Below are positions 53,638 through 62,601 of a DNA stretch of 64,000 bases, in pieces (the stretch's first letter is position 1; each line of letters begins with the position of its first letter). Made by a program: the position numbers and the translations under genes. The notes beneath the pieces were generated by a model. That model was given only the letters and a program-made list of their open reading frames with translations. It was not told the DNA's origin and searched no databases. The DNA is from Catenulispora sp. GP43 (GTDB lineage: Bacteria > Actinomycetota > Actinomycetes > Streptomycetales > Catenulisporaceae): positions 181,117 to 245,116 of the forward strand of contig NZ_JBGCCT010000020.1 of the NCBI RefSeq assembly GCF_041260665.1. Reading direction: 5' to 3'.

Positions 53638-54375
53638 ATGGCAATATCCGGATCCCGCGCCGGCCTGGCCTGGCTGGCCGCGGGCGCCTCGGTGCTGCTC
53701 GCCACGGCCCTGGCCGCCCCGGCCCAGGCCGCCGCCGCCACGTCGTCCCCGGCGAACTTCCCGCACTACAACCACGCCCGGCACTCCGACCAGATCTGGG
53801 GCGGATACGCCGACACCGGCGCCCGGTTCACCTCGATCAGCGGTTCGTGGACGGTGCCGACGCTGAACTGCTCCTCGACGCCCAACAGCTCGGTCTCGCC
53901 GTGGATCGGCATCGACGGCTGGAGCTCGGACACCGTCGAGCAGATCGGCTTCGACCAGGATTGCGAGAACGGCGTCGCGGGCTACTACCCGTGGGTGGAG
54001 ATGTACCCCGCGGACTCCATCTACTTCACCGAGACCATCAAGGCCGGCGACCAGATCAGCGCCTCGGTGTCGGTCAGCGGCAGTTCCTGGACCCTGACCG
54101 AGAAGGACACCACCCGCGGCTGGTCGAAGACCTACCACGAGTCCGGGAGCGACGACCTGTCCTCGGCCGAGGCGATCGTGGAGGACCTGGGCGACGGCAT
54201 CCAGCCGGTGGCCCCCTTCGGCTCGATCACCTTCACCGGCCTCACCGCCGACGGCCAGCCCCTGGCCAGCGCCGGCACGCCCAACTCGACCAACGTCGAG
54301 CGCGGCAACACGCCGCTGACGAAGAACTCCTCGCTGTCCGGCGGCACGTTCAAGCTCAGCTGGGTCCACTCCTGA
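53638..54375 (+). CDS. Secreted glutamic peptidase (G1/eqolisin-like)
   Basis: The product has 245 residues. ATG 53638 has AGAGGA upstream. The signal peptide ends near residue 32 (APAQAAAA). The mature part is an all-beta jelly roll with the G1 pattern: SISGSWTVPTLNC, SPWIGIDGWSSDTVEQIGFD (catalytic Gln), YPWVEMYP and SSAEAIVEDLG (catalytic Glu). G1 enzymes, best known from fungi, cut proteins at acidic pH. It likely serves extracellular protein use. Confidence 0.87.
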   Translation: MAISGSRAGLAWLAAGASVLLATALAAPAQAAAATSSPANFPHYNHARHSDQIWGGYADTGARFTSISGSWTVPTLNCSSTPNSSVSPWIGIDGWSSDTVEQIGFDQDCENGVAGYYPWVEMYPADSIYFTETIKAGDQISASVSVSGSSWTLTEKDTTRGWSKTYHESGSDDLSSAEAIVEDLGDGIQPVAPFGSITFTGLTADGQPLASAGTPNSTNVERGNTPLTKNSSLSGGTFKLSWVHS

Positions 54376-54459
54376 TCAGCTGACCGGCAGACACCCCCCC
54401 GGCTGCCACCGACCGGCCGACACCCCCCGGCCGCCGCCCGGGTCGCCGCCGCCATGCCA

Positions 54460-55398
54460 TCACGGCGGCGGCCCGGGCCACTCCCACCGGATCCCGAAGA
54501 CGCACGGGTCCAGATCCACCCCCATCGCGCACACCCGGTCGTGCCCGTCCAGCGTCAGCACCCGCTCGGTCCTGGCCGTCTCGTCCTCCCGGGGCGCCGT
54601 GAACTGCACGCAGCGCGCGGGCAACGCAGGCCTGGTGAATTCGACATCGATCACGTACTCGCGCACCGGCAGCCGCAGCCGCCGGCTGGTGTCGCGGTCG
54701 CGCGGGAACGGCGGCGTGAACTCCACGACGTACTCCATGAGCAGCAGCTCGCCGCGCTGCAACGGATGCGGCAGCCGAAGCTCGGCGATGGTCAGCCCGG
54801 CCTCCGGCCTGGAACGCACGGCCCCGAGCGTGCAGCCGCGCACCGGACGGATCACCGACGCGCTGCCGTCGTCGGCGTGGTCGATCACGATCGAGGACCG
54901 CACATCGTTGGTGGCGGCCCGCACCAGGGCCCGGCAGTGGAGCTCGCGCAGCCGGCCGTCCGGGCCGACCACGAGCCGCTCGTACTGCGAGAGCCGGATC
55001 AGCAGGTCGTCGGAGCTGGTGTCGAACTCGCCCAGCAGCCCGGCGATCGGATCCCAGTCCCGGTACACCTCCGCCAGATCCGGCGCCCCGGTGTACACGC
55101 TGCGCCCCCGAGCCCGCCGCGGACCGACCAGAGCGGCCAACGCCCCCGGCGGCACCCCGAGAATCTGCTCCAGCCGGCCCAGCGCCGCCATCGACGCGGC
55201 CCGCTCGGGCTGGCGACGCCCCGACTGCCAGCTGCTGAGCGTGGCCAGACTGATCGGCGTCCCCTGCCGCCGCAGCCGGTACTGGATCCGGTCCAGGCTC
55301 AGCCCGCTGCCGGCGATCGCGGCCCGCAGCGCGGCCGGGAACGGACCGGAGGCCAGCAGCCGCCTCAGTTCGGCGGGTGCTTCCGGGATGTCAGACAC
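54460..55398 (-). CDS. XRE-type transcriptional regulator
   Basis: The product has 312 residues from GTG 55398 with GGAAAG upstream. An N-terminal helix-turn-helix (about 20-80: FPAALRAAIAGSGLSLDRIQYRL, ISLATLSSWQSGRRQPE) is followed by a beta-rich domain of about 200 residues (ELHCRALVRAATNDVRSSIVIDHAD) that may sense a ligand. I do not recognise the second domain. It is divergent from a small basic gene 64 bp away. Confidence 0.75.
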   Translation of the reverse strand: MSDIPEAPAELRRLLASGPFPAALRAAIAGSGLSLDRIQYRLRRQGTPISLATLSSWQSGRRQPERAASMAALGRLEQILGVPPGALAALVGPRRARGRSVYTGAPDLAEVYRDWDPIAGLLGEFDTSSDDLLIRLSQYERLVVGPDGRLRELHCRALVRAATNDVRSSIVIDHADDGSASVIRPVRGCTLGAVRSRPEAGLTIAELRLPHPLQRGELLLMEYVVEFTPPFPRDRDTSRRLRLPVREYVIDVEFTRPALPARCVQFTAPREDETARTERVLTLDGHDRVCAMGVDLDPCVFGIRWEWPGPPP

Positions 55399-55462
55399 GC
55401 GAGGTCTTTCCGTCCTGCCGGGCGTGCGAAACACAGTGGAGGGGACAGCGTTACCATCACAG

Positions 55463-55741
55463 GTGTGTCAGGCCACTGAAACGGACCGTGTGCTCAAGCG
55501 GTTTGTCGCCGAGATCCAGTCAGGGGTGCCGGTCATAGCAGAGGACTTCATCCGGCGCGACTTGGCAGAGTTCTGGCTTCCGGCCACGCGCAGACCCCGA
55601 CTCGGGATGCGCGACATCCGCGAGCACCGCTATGGGGATCCGCGGCCGATCGGTCGTTTGCGACGCGTACGCCGGGCGATCCGGGCCCGGGCTTTCGTGC
55701 GACGCGGGATCAAGCGCGCTTTGGCCCACTCAGTACCCTGA
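55463..55741 (+). CDS. Hypothetical 92-residue basic protein, leaderless
   Basis: GTG 55463 lies 5 bp after a TACCAT -10 box (55452-55457), fitting a leaderless mRNA; GTG 55490 is an alternative. The product is helical and Arg-rich at its end (GRLRRVRRAIRARAFVRRGIKRAL), which suggests nucleic-acid or membrane contact. It has no known family. It is divergent from the XRE regulator. Confidence 0.55.
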   Translation: MCQATETDRVLKRFVAEIQSGVPVIAEDFIRRDLAEFWLPATRRPRLGMRDIREHRYGDPRPIGRLRRVRRAIRARAFVRRGIKRALAHSVP

Positions 55742-55832
55742 TATACGCTGATTCGCGAATGCTCCGTCCGCGGCGTTCGCGCCCGGGCGGGCGGCAGCGC
55801 CGGGTCGTCCGCGCACCGGAGAGGGTCCCGTC

Positions 55833-57701
55833 ATGCTCCCCACTGCCGTCAGCCCGAGAATCCTCATCGTCGGCGCCGGGCTGGCGGGCACCGCCACGGC
55901 GATCCGGCTGCTGTGCTTCGCGCGCGGGCCGTTGGAGGTCGTCCTGCTCGAGCGGCGGGCCGACTACCGGTACGCCGGCGTCGCCTACCACCGCGACGGC
56001 AATCCCTGGGACCACGTGTTCAACATCCAGGCGGGCCGGATGTCCGCGTTCCGGGAGGACGTGCTCGACTTCGTCCGCTGGGCGAACACCGAGGCCGACC
56101 GGAGCGGCTGGCCGGCGCCGTGGGCCGGCTTCGAGTTCGCCGAGCACAGTCCCGCGCCGCGCCGGATCTTTCAGGACTACCTGGCGCAGCGGCTGGGGCA
56201 GGCAGCCCGCGAGGCGCGCCCCGGCGTCGTGCTGGTGGAGGCCGATGGCGAAGCCGTCGATCTGGACGTGCGGGCGAACGGCGTCGAGGTCACGGTGAAC
56301 CGGTACGCCCCGCGCGGCCGGCAGCCCGGCGGGCAGACCGGCGAACAGACCGAGGTCCTGTCCGCCGACGAGGTGATCCTCGCGACCGGCCTGGAGCTGC
56401 GCGAACCGGCCTTCGCCGCCGGCGTGCTCGGCCACCCGTCCTTCGTGCGCGATCCGTACTCCGCAGCCGGTGTCGCAACCCTCGAGGCCCTGGCCCCGGA
56501 GGCGACGGTGGCGATCGTCGGCTCCGTGCTGAGCGCCTACGACTCGGCCGCCCTGCTGCTGCGCCGGGGCCACACCGGCACCATCCACCTGATCTCCGGC
56601 AGCGGGACCGTCTTCCGGACCTACCCCGACGACCACGAGCACGACGTCGTCCAACTGCCGTGCCCGCACACGCTGCTGCAGCCCTACCACGACCGGGAGG
56701 AGTTCCTCGCGCGCCTGCGGGCCGAGTGGGACGCGGCCTGCGCGGCGATCGCCCGCGACTACCCGGGGATCGACGCGGCGGTGGTCGCCGAGCGGGTGGC
56801 CAAGGCGTGGGAGCCGTACTGCCCCGAGGCGATCGCGCAGATCCCCACCGCCGAACTGCGGGCGATGCTCGACGAGTACGGCACCGCGATCTCCGCGCTG
56901 CGCGTGTGCGCCGTGCAGTACACGATGTCCGTCATCGAACACGCGATGGGGCCCGCGGACGGGCGGCTGCGGCTCGTCGTCGGCCGGGTCCAAGCGATTA
57001 CCCCGACCGGCTCGGGCCGCATGGCCGCGACCGTCTCCCCACCGTCCGGCACCTCGCACGTCATCGAAGCCGACCTGGTGCTGTCCAACTTCGCCAGAGA
57101 ACCGGACTACGACCGCGTCGGACAGCCGCTGTGGCGCAACCTGCTGGCCAAGGGGCTCGCGGTCCCGCACCGGCGCACCGGCCGGGGCGTGGAGGTCGAC
57201 CGGCATGGAACGCTGCTCGGCAGCCACGGCGAGCCGATCGGCCCGGTGTTCAGCGTCGGCGTGCCGCGCGAGGGCGACGAGATCGTGCGCAACGGCCGGA
57301 CCGGCGCGTTCGCCTTCAACCTGGCCGCCATCAAGAACCAGTCGATCGCGGTGGCCGCGCACGCGCTGGAGCGGCTGGACCTCGGCGAGCCACAGGACGC
57401 TGAGGAAGTTTTCGGCGTTGCAGCAGATTTCGGCAATATCGGACAAGCGCACCGGGCCGGATTCGAGGAGGCTGTAGTACTGGAGGTGAAACGGTTGGCG
57501 ACACGGGCGCGCGGTGAGCGGGAACTGCTCGATGCGCGGGTGGACGACCGCATCCGGTCCCTGGCCGCCTTCCGGCACGAGCGCCTGGTCAGGGCGGCTG
57601 TGAACCGGGCCGCCGTGGCACGCCTCACCGATGTCTCCGTGACGCCCCGGCAACTGCGCCGGCGGCTGGGCCTGGCAGGTATCGACCATCCGGAGGGCTG
57701 A
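55833..57701 (+). CDS. FAD/NAD(P)-binding protein of the COG4529 type
   Basis: The product has 622 residues. ATG 55833 has GAGAGGG upstream. The dinucleotide site RILIVGAGLAGTATAIRLL is at 9-27; VAYHRDGNPWDHVFNIQAGRMS, EVILATGLELREPAF and VAIVGSVLSAYDSAALLLRRG are typical of this poorly known flavoprotein group. After about residue 510 there is a helical, charged C-terminal extension of about 110 residues (ERELLDARVDDRIRSLAAFR). It is followed with no spacing (TGAATG) by a PEP-utilising protein, so the two probably act together. The substrate is unknown. Confidence 0.82.
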   Translation: MLPTAVSPRILIVGAGLAGTATAIRLLCFARGPLEVVLLERRADYRYAGVAYHRDGNPWDHVFNIQAGRMSAFREDVLDFVRWANTEADRSGWPAPWAGFEFAEHSPAPRRIFQDYLAQRLGQAAREARPGVVLVEADGEAVDLDVRANGVEVTVNRYAPRGRQPGGQTGEQTEVLSADEVILATGLELREPAFAAGVLGHPSFVRDPYSAAGVATLEALAPEATVAIVGSVLSAYDSAALLLRRGHTGTIHLISGSGTVFRTYPDDHEHDVVQLPCPHTLLQPYHDREEFLARLRAEWDAACAAIARDYPGIDAAVVAERVAKAWEPYCPEAIAQIPTAELRAMLDEYGTAISALRVCAVQYTMSVIEHAMGPADGRLRLVVGRVQAITPTGSGRMAATVSPPSGTSHVIEADLVLSNFAREPDYDRVGQPLWRNLLAKGLAVPHRRTGRGVEVDRHGTLLGSHGEPIGPVFSVGVPREGDEIVRNGRTGAFAFNLAAIKNQSIAVAAHALERLDLGEPQDAEEVFGVAADFGNIGQAHRAGFEEAVVLEVKRLATRARGERELLDARVDDRIRSLAAFRHERLVRAAVNRAAVARLTDVSVTPRQLRRRLGLAGIDHPEG

Positions 57702-58916
57702 ATGAGTGGGCGGCGTATCAAGGGATCCCTCCTGTCCGGCGGCAGGCAGACCATCGTGCAAGGGTTCTGCAACCGCACCGGCAGACCGATCGAGGGATCC
57801 ATCCTCGTCGCCCCGACCCTGGAGGCAGGACTCTACGACGCGATCGTCTCCGCGAGCGCCGTGGTGTGCAGCTCCGGAGGCCGCACCGGCCACATGCAGT
57901 CCATCTGCCGGGGCCGGGGAATCCCCGTGCTCAGGATCGACCACGCCGACCTGTCCCGGCTCGACGGCGAGGTCACGCTGCACCTCCAGAGCGAGTCGAT
58001 CGTCCTCGGCAGCGGAATCGGCGCCCCGCCGCCCGCCACCCGCGGCGGACGCGCGATGCTGGACGAGCTCGGCTCCCTGTGCGCGGTCATCGCAGACCTG
58101 CAGGACATCGAAACCGTCAACGCCAGCGGACCGGACGCCCAGCGCGTCGAGTCCTTCTTCATCCGCGAGGAGTTCCTGTGCCTGGCCGCCGGCCTGCGTC
58201 CGCTCGACGCCCTGCACGGCGGACCGGCCCAGGCCACGGCCTACGGCCAGGTCCTGGCCGACCGCCTGTGCACCTTCGCCGCCGCCCTGCTGCCCGGCCA
58301 GCGGATCGTCCTGCGACTGCTCGACCTGCGCTCCGACCACGCGGCTCACGTGACCACCGCGCCGGTGGCCGCCGAACCGAACCCTGAGATGGGCCTGCAC
58401 GGCGCGCGCTGGCTTCTGGGCTCAAGCGGCTACCGGGACGCGCTGCACGCCGCACTCCGCGTCCTGCGCGACCGTCTCGGCGAGTCAGCGGACCGGGTGC
58501 ACCTGTCCGTCCCGTTCCTCACCGACGAACACGAATACCGCCAGCTCCGCAGCCACCTCCAGATCCCGGACGACGTACCGGTGGCCGCGTTCATCGAGAC
58601 GCCGGCGGCGGTCCACGCGGCCCGCGCGATCTGTGCCGCCGGCGCCAGCGAGCTCTTCGTCGGCACGAAGGATCTGGTGCAGTTCTACCTGGCCGCCGAT
58701 CGGAACAACCACCTGGTCGCCGAGTCCTACCAGACCCGGCACCCGGCCGTCCTGGCCGGCGTGCGCGCCGTGGTGGCCGCGGCCCGCGCGACGGGAACCC
58801 CGGTGCGGGTGTTCTCCCTGCACGCGGACCTGGCCCACTATCTCCGTCAGCTTCCACCCCCGGACGGCTACATGATGTGCACGGCCGAACTCCAGCAGGT
58901 GCTCACGGCGGCCTGA
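57702..58916 (+). CDS. Stand-alone PEP-utilising protein (phospho-His plus PEP barrel)
   Basis: The product has 404 residues. The phospho-histidine swivel domain (about 1-95) carries SGGRTGHMQSICRGRGIPVL with His64. The C-terminal barrel follows PTS enzyme I / PPDK: VLRLLDLRSDH, NPEMGLHGARWLL, VAAFIETPAAV, FVGTKDLVQFYLAADRNN and a Cys in MMCTAEL. Neither an ATP-grasp domain (PPDK/PEP synthase) nor an HPr-binding domain (enzyme I) is present, so the phosphate acceptor is unclear. It is coupled to the FAD protein before it. Confidence 0.82.
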   Translation: MSGRRIKGSLLSGGRQTIVQGFCNRTGRPIEGSILVAPTLEAGLYDAIVSASAVVCSSGGRTGHMQSICRGRGIPVLRIDHADLSRLDGEVTLHLQSESIVLGSGIGAPPPATRGGRAMLDELGSLCAVIADLQDIETVNASGPDAQRVESFFIREEFLCLAAGLRPLDALHGGPAQATAYGQVLADRLCTFAAALLPGQRIVLRLLDLRSDHAAHVTTAPVAAEPNPEMGLHGARWLLGSSGYRDALHAALRVLRDRLGESADRVHLSVPFLTDEHEYRQLRSHLQIPDDVPVAAFIETPAAVHAARAICAAGASELFVGTKDLVQFYLAADRNNHLVAESYQTRHPAVLAGVRAVVAAARATGTPVRVFSLHADLAHYLRQLPPPDGYMMCTAELQQVLTAA

Positions 58917-59004
58917 CAAAACCGGGCCAATCCGAACCCGGCCCCGGCACCGAACCTCCCGCGCACAACATTCGGCCCAGCGCGACGGAGCGGGAGATCT
59001 TGCG

Positions 59005-60357
59005 ATGACCACCAAGTCCACCATCCCTGCGGGACTGCGGCCCGCACCGGGAACGCAGGCCCCCGGCCGCGGCATCGCCGCCGAGCTGGCGCGCCTCTTC
59101 GGCGACATCTGCGGGATGCCGCTGCCGGTGCGGTTGCGTGCCTGGGACGACAGCCTGGCCGGACCCTCCGACGGCCCCGAGGTGGTCCTCCCCTCACCGG
59201 CCGCGCTGCGCCGCCTGCTCTGGCACCCGAACGAGCTGGGCCTGGCCCAGGCCTACGTCACCGGTGAGCTGGACGTCACCGGCGACATCGCCGACGGGCT
59301 GCGCCGGGTCTGGCGCGTGCTCGGCGAGGACGGCCGCGACGGTCGTGGAGGCCGTGGCGGTCGCGGCGGCCGCGCCGGCAGACCGCACCCGGTGCGGGCG
59401 CTGCGGCCCCGCACCCTGAACCAGGCCCGCCGGCTCGGCGTGCTGAGCCGGCGGCCGCCCCTGCCGGCGTCCCAGGCGGCGTTGTCCGGGCGCCTGCACA
59501 CCAAGGGCCGCGACCAGGCGGCGATCGCGTTCCACTACGACCTGTCCAACGACTTCTACCAGCTGATCCTGGACGAGTCGATGGCCTACTCCTGCGCCTA
59601 CTGGCCCGAGGACCAGCCGGACCTGAGCCTGCCGCAGGCGCAGAGCGCCAAGTTCGACCTGATCTGCCGCAAGCTGGAGCTTCGGCCGGGCCAGCGGCTC
59701 CTGGACGTCGGCTGCGGCTGGGGCGGCCTGGTCCTGCACGCCGCCGAGAACTACGGCGTCACCGCGATCGGCGTCACCCTGTCCGCCGCGCAGGCCGCGG
59801 TGGCGCACGAGCGGGTCCGCAGCCGCGGGCTCGCCGACCGGGTGGAGATCCAGACCCGCCACTACCAGGACTTCACCACCTCAGTCCCCTTCGACGCCGT
59901 GGCCAGCATCGAGATGGGCGAGCACGTCGGCCAGGACGCCTACCCCGGCTTCGTGGCCCGGCTGCGCGAGCTGACTGCTCCCGGCGGCAGGCTGCTGCTG
60001 CAGCAGGCGTCCCGTGGGAACTCCCGTGGGAACACCGCCCCCGGAGGCGGGGCGTTCATCGAGTCCTTCATCGCCCCGGACATGCACATGCGGCCGCTGT
60101 CGGAGACCGTCGGGATGCTGGACCGCGCCGACTGGGAGATCCGGGGCGTGCAGGCCATGCGCGAGCAGTATGTCCGCACCGTGCGCGCATGGCAGGCCAC
60201 GCTTGAAGAACGCTGGCCGCAGGCCGTGGATCTGGTCGGCGTCGAGACCGCCCGGGTGTGGCGGCTCTACCTGGCCGGCGGGGCGCTCGCCTTCGAGCAG
60301 GGCCGGATGGGCGTCGACCAGATCCTCGCGCAGCGGCGAGCGTCATCCAGGCGGTGA
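59005..60357 (+). CDS. Cyclopropane-fatty-acyl-phospholipid synthase family methyltransferase
   Basis: The product has 450 residues. The N-terminal lipid-binding part (about 1-150) includes a Gly/Arg-rich insert (GRDGRGGRGGRGGRAGRP). The methyltransferase domain starts at FHYDLSNDFYQLILDESMAYSCAYW, then SAM motif LLDVGCGWGGLVLHAAENYG, then SIEMGEHVG and RTVRAWQATLEERW. It transfers a methylene from S-adenosylmethionine to unsaturated acyl chains, or makes a related branched lipid. It is a single gene 88 bp after the PEP protein. Confidence 0.92.
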   Translation: MTTKSTIPAGLRPAPGTQAPGRGIAAELARLFGDICGMPLPVRLRAWDDSLAGPSDGPEVVLPSPAALRRLLWHPNELGLAQAYVTGELDVTGDIADGLRRVWRVLGEDGRDGRGGRGGRGGRAGRPHPVRALRPRTLNQARRLGVLSRRPPLPASQAALSGRLHTKGRDQAAIAFHYDLSNDFYQLILDESMAYSCAYWPEDQPDLSLPQAQSAKFDLICRKLELRPGQRLLDVGCGWGGLVLHAAENYGVTAIGVTLSAAQAAVAHERVRSRGLADRVEIQTRHYQDFTTSVPFDAVASIEMGEHVGQDAYPGFVARLRELTAPGGRLLLQQASRGNSRGNTAPGGGAFIESFIAPDMHMRPLSETVGMLDRADWEIRGVQAMREQYVRTVRAWQATLEERWPQAVDLVGVETARVWRLYLAGGALAFEQGRMGVDQILAQRRASSRR

Positions 60358-60404
60358 CCTCGATCGACATCGACCGGCGCTACGGCTTCGACGGCCAGAC
60401 CAGC

Positions 60405-60427
60405 CCGCCGCCACGCGTGTCCGGCGG
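60405..60427 (+). terminator. Weak hairpin after the cyclopropane synthase
   Basis: CCGCCG (60405-60410) and CGGCGG (60422-60427) form a 6-bp stem with an 11-nt loop, 48 bp past the stop. A good -10 box, TAGAAT at 60472-60477, follows for the next gene. Confidence 0.4.
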
Positions 60428-60520
60428 TAGGTGGCTGCCGGACATGCGCTTTTCCGCTGTATCCGGTCCTCTAGAATCCACCCGGGTTCGGCGACACACG
60501 CCGGTCAGGGGAGGGTGGGG

Positions 60521-61591
60521 ATGTTCGACTTCGGCTTGCCTTCGGACCAGCTGCTCGATCTCGCGGTGATCGGTGCGACGGTCGTGGGCGCCCACGTCGC
60601 GGCTATGTTGTCTCTGGTCCTTGTCATGCCCGCGCTGCGGATGTCGCTGTACTCGATCCAGGTCGGTGCGGGCAGGGTACTGCTGGTGTCGCCGGGCCGG
60701 CGCGTGACGGTGCAGTGGCGGGCCGAGCCGCGGAATCTCGGCGTGTTCGGTGTGTATCGGGACACCCGGTCGCTGGCGACGCGCAAATGGCTGTTCCGTT
60801 TCTCCCAGCTGGTGGCGATTCTGGGGTGGGGGCTGCTTGCCGGATCGCTCTTCACGCCGGGAGGCCGCTTCCAGCGCGACATCGTGGCCGGCACGCTGCT
60901 GGCAGCGTGCTTTCTGCTGGCGAGCCGCACTCGGGACAAGCGCTCGTACATCGCCGGCCTCCTCAAGCCGCGCCTGAACTCAGATCCGCAGGTCATCGCC
61001 GGCGTGCTCGCCGTGCAGTATGCCGATATCCGATTCGGGCAGGGCGATGACCGGCCGATGCGTGTCCTCGCCGTCGAGCAGGGTCTGGATTCGATGCCTG
61101 CTGCGCGAGTCGCTTACATGGAGGGCCGTTTCACCGACGCCCTCACCATCGTCGATCGGCAGGTGTCACTGCTGGCCGCCCGGAACCCCGCCGCTGCCGA
61201 GAAGAGCCGTGCCGGGCAGGCGGGACACCTCGCCGAGCTTGCTCTCTACGCCGCCGAGGCCCGGCAGGTCCCGGTCGCCGAGGCCGTGCCCCGGGCGAAG
61301 GCCCTGATGGCCGGACAGCCGTTCCCCCTCGCGCTCCAGGCCCTGATCGCCGTTCTGTCCGGCGATCCGCAGACCGCGCTGCCGCTGGCGCGCAAGGCCC
61401 GCCGGCAGCCCGGCTCCCGGCTCGATCTGGCGGACATCCACTGCACGCTGGCCCACATCCACGATGTCCTCGGCGATCGTGCGGCGGCGAACGAGTCCCT
61501 TGAGCGGGCTCGTGCCCTGGCCCCGAGCTATGTCCGGCCCGACCACGTGGCCAGGCGGCTGGACAGTGGCGTCCAGACGGCGACTGGATAG
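60521..61591 (+). CDS. Membrane protein with C-terminal TPR-like helices
   Basis: The product has 356 residues. ATG 60521 has GGGGAGGG upstream. Membrane segments are at about 12-36 and two at about 95-135 (FSQLVAILGWGLLAGSLF, IVAGTLLAACFLLAS). The cytoplasmic rest has TPR-like pairs (ARVAYMEGRFTDALTIVDRQ, AHIHDVLGDRAAANESLERARAL). I do not recognise a named family. It may be a scaffold for a membrane complex. Confidence 0.7.
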   Translation: MFDFGLPSDQLLDLAVIGATVVGAHVAAMLSLVLVMPALRMSLYSIQVGAGRVLLVSPGRRVTVQWRAEPRNLGVFGVYRDTRSLATRKWLFRFSQLVAILGWGLLAGSLFTPGGRFQRDIVAGTLLAACFLLASRTRDKRSYIAGLLKPRLNSDPQVIAGVLAVQYADIRFGQGDDRPMRVLAVEQGLDSMPAARVAYMEGRFTDALTIVDRQVSLLAARNPAAAEKSRAGQAGHLAELALYAAEARQVPVAEAVPRAKALMAGQPFPLALQALIAVLSGDPQTALPLARKARRQPGSRLDLADIHCTLAHIHDVLGDRAAANESLERARALAPSYVRPDHVARRLDSGVQTATG

Positions 61592-61646
61592 CACGGCGAC
61601 ACGGCGACACGGCAACCAATCGGTCTGTCCCTATCGTTGTCGGTCC

Positions 61647-62540
61647 ATGGAACCACTTACGCATCGCATCGAGGTCGACGGCTGCGGCATCCACGTGACC
61701 GTGCAGCGCGGCATGCCGCAGCAGGATGGAGGTACGCGGCGGGCACTGGTCTGTCTGCACGGCGGCCCTGGCGTGGAGGGCTCGGGGCAACGCCTGAATT
61801 TCTCGGGTATGACTGATGTCGTCGACGTGGTCGTCCCGGACCAGCGCGGACACGGCCTCAGCGACCTGAGCACCCCGGACCAGTGGAACCTCGACCGGTG
61901 GGCCGACGACGTCGCGGCGATCATCGACGAGCTGGGCCTGGTCAGCCCCATCGTGTTCGGCATCTCCTTCGGCGGCTGGGTGGCCCTCCACCACGCCTTC
62001 CGGCATCCGCGACAGGCCGCCGGCCTCATCGTCGCCTCCACGACACCCCGGCTGCCCACGATCGAGCAGGTGGCGCGCCGCATGGGCACGCTGGGCGGGC
62101 AGGCGGCGGAGGACGCATGGCTGAGCGTCCACGCCGAGGCGAGCGAGCAGGCGGTGGCCCGGATGCAGGAGGCGTGCATGCCGTTGATGGCGCTCCGGTC
62201 GCCGAGCCCCGCCCTGGCCGCCGTGCGCGCGACGCAGCGGCTCACGCCGCAGGTCAACGAGCACTTCACCCCGCAGTTTCAGGAGCTGGACCTGACCGAC
62301 GAGCTGCGCACCGTCGCAGTCCCGACCCTGCTGATCGTCGGGGAACACGACCCCCTGCTGACCGAGGAGGTGATCGCCTCGGCCGCCGAGGCTCTTCCGG
62401 CCGGCGGGCGGCTGGTCGTCGTCCCGGATGCCGCTCACGATCTGTTCGTCGACGCCCCTGACAGGTTGCTCGAAGAGGTGCGGCGCTTTGTTGTAGCAGC
62501 GCTTTCCCATAAGGACACCAGATCAACAAACGCCATTTAG
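61647..62540 (+). CDS. Alpha/beta hydrolase
   Basis: The product has 297 residues from ATG 61647. TATCGT at 61632-61637 suggests a leaderless or very short leader. The fold shows the oxyanion LHGGPG, PDQRGHGLSD, nucleophile Ser in FGISFGGW, acid Asp in IVGEHDPLL and His in VPDAAHDLF. It could be an esterase, a proline iminopeptidase-like enzyme or a dehalogenase-like enzyme. The substrate is unknown. Confidence 0.9.
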   Translation: MEPLTHRIEVDGCGIHVTVQRGMPQQDGGTRRALVCLHGGPGVEGSGQRLNFSGMTDVVDVVVPDQRGHGLSDLSTPDQWNLDRWADDVAAIIDELGLVSPIVFGISFGGWVALHHAFRHPRQAAGLIVASTTPRLPTIEQVARRMGTLGGQAAEDAWLSVHAEASEQAVARMQEACMPLMALRSPSPALAAVRATQRLTPQVNEHFTPQFQELDLTDELRTVAVPTLLIVGEHDPLLTEEVIASAAEALPAGGRLVVVPDAAHDLFVDAPDRLLEEVRRFVVAALSHKDTRSTNAI

Positions 62541-62601
62541 CGCACATCCCTGTGTCAAGGTGGTTCAGGAGGGCAACCCCCGGCAAAGGAACGGTGATGG
62601 T

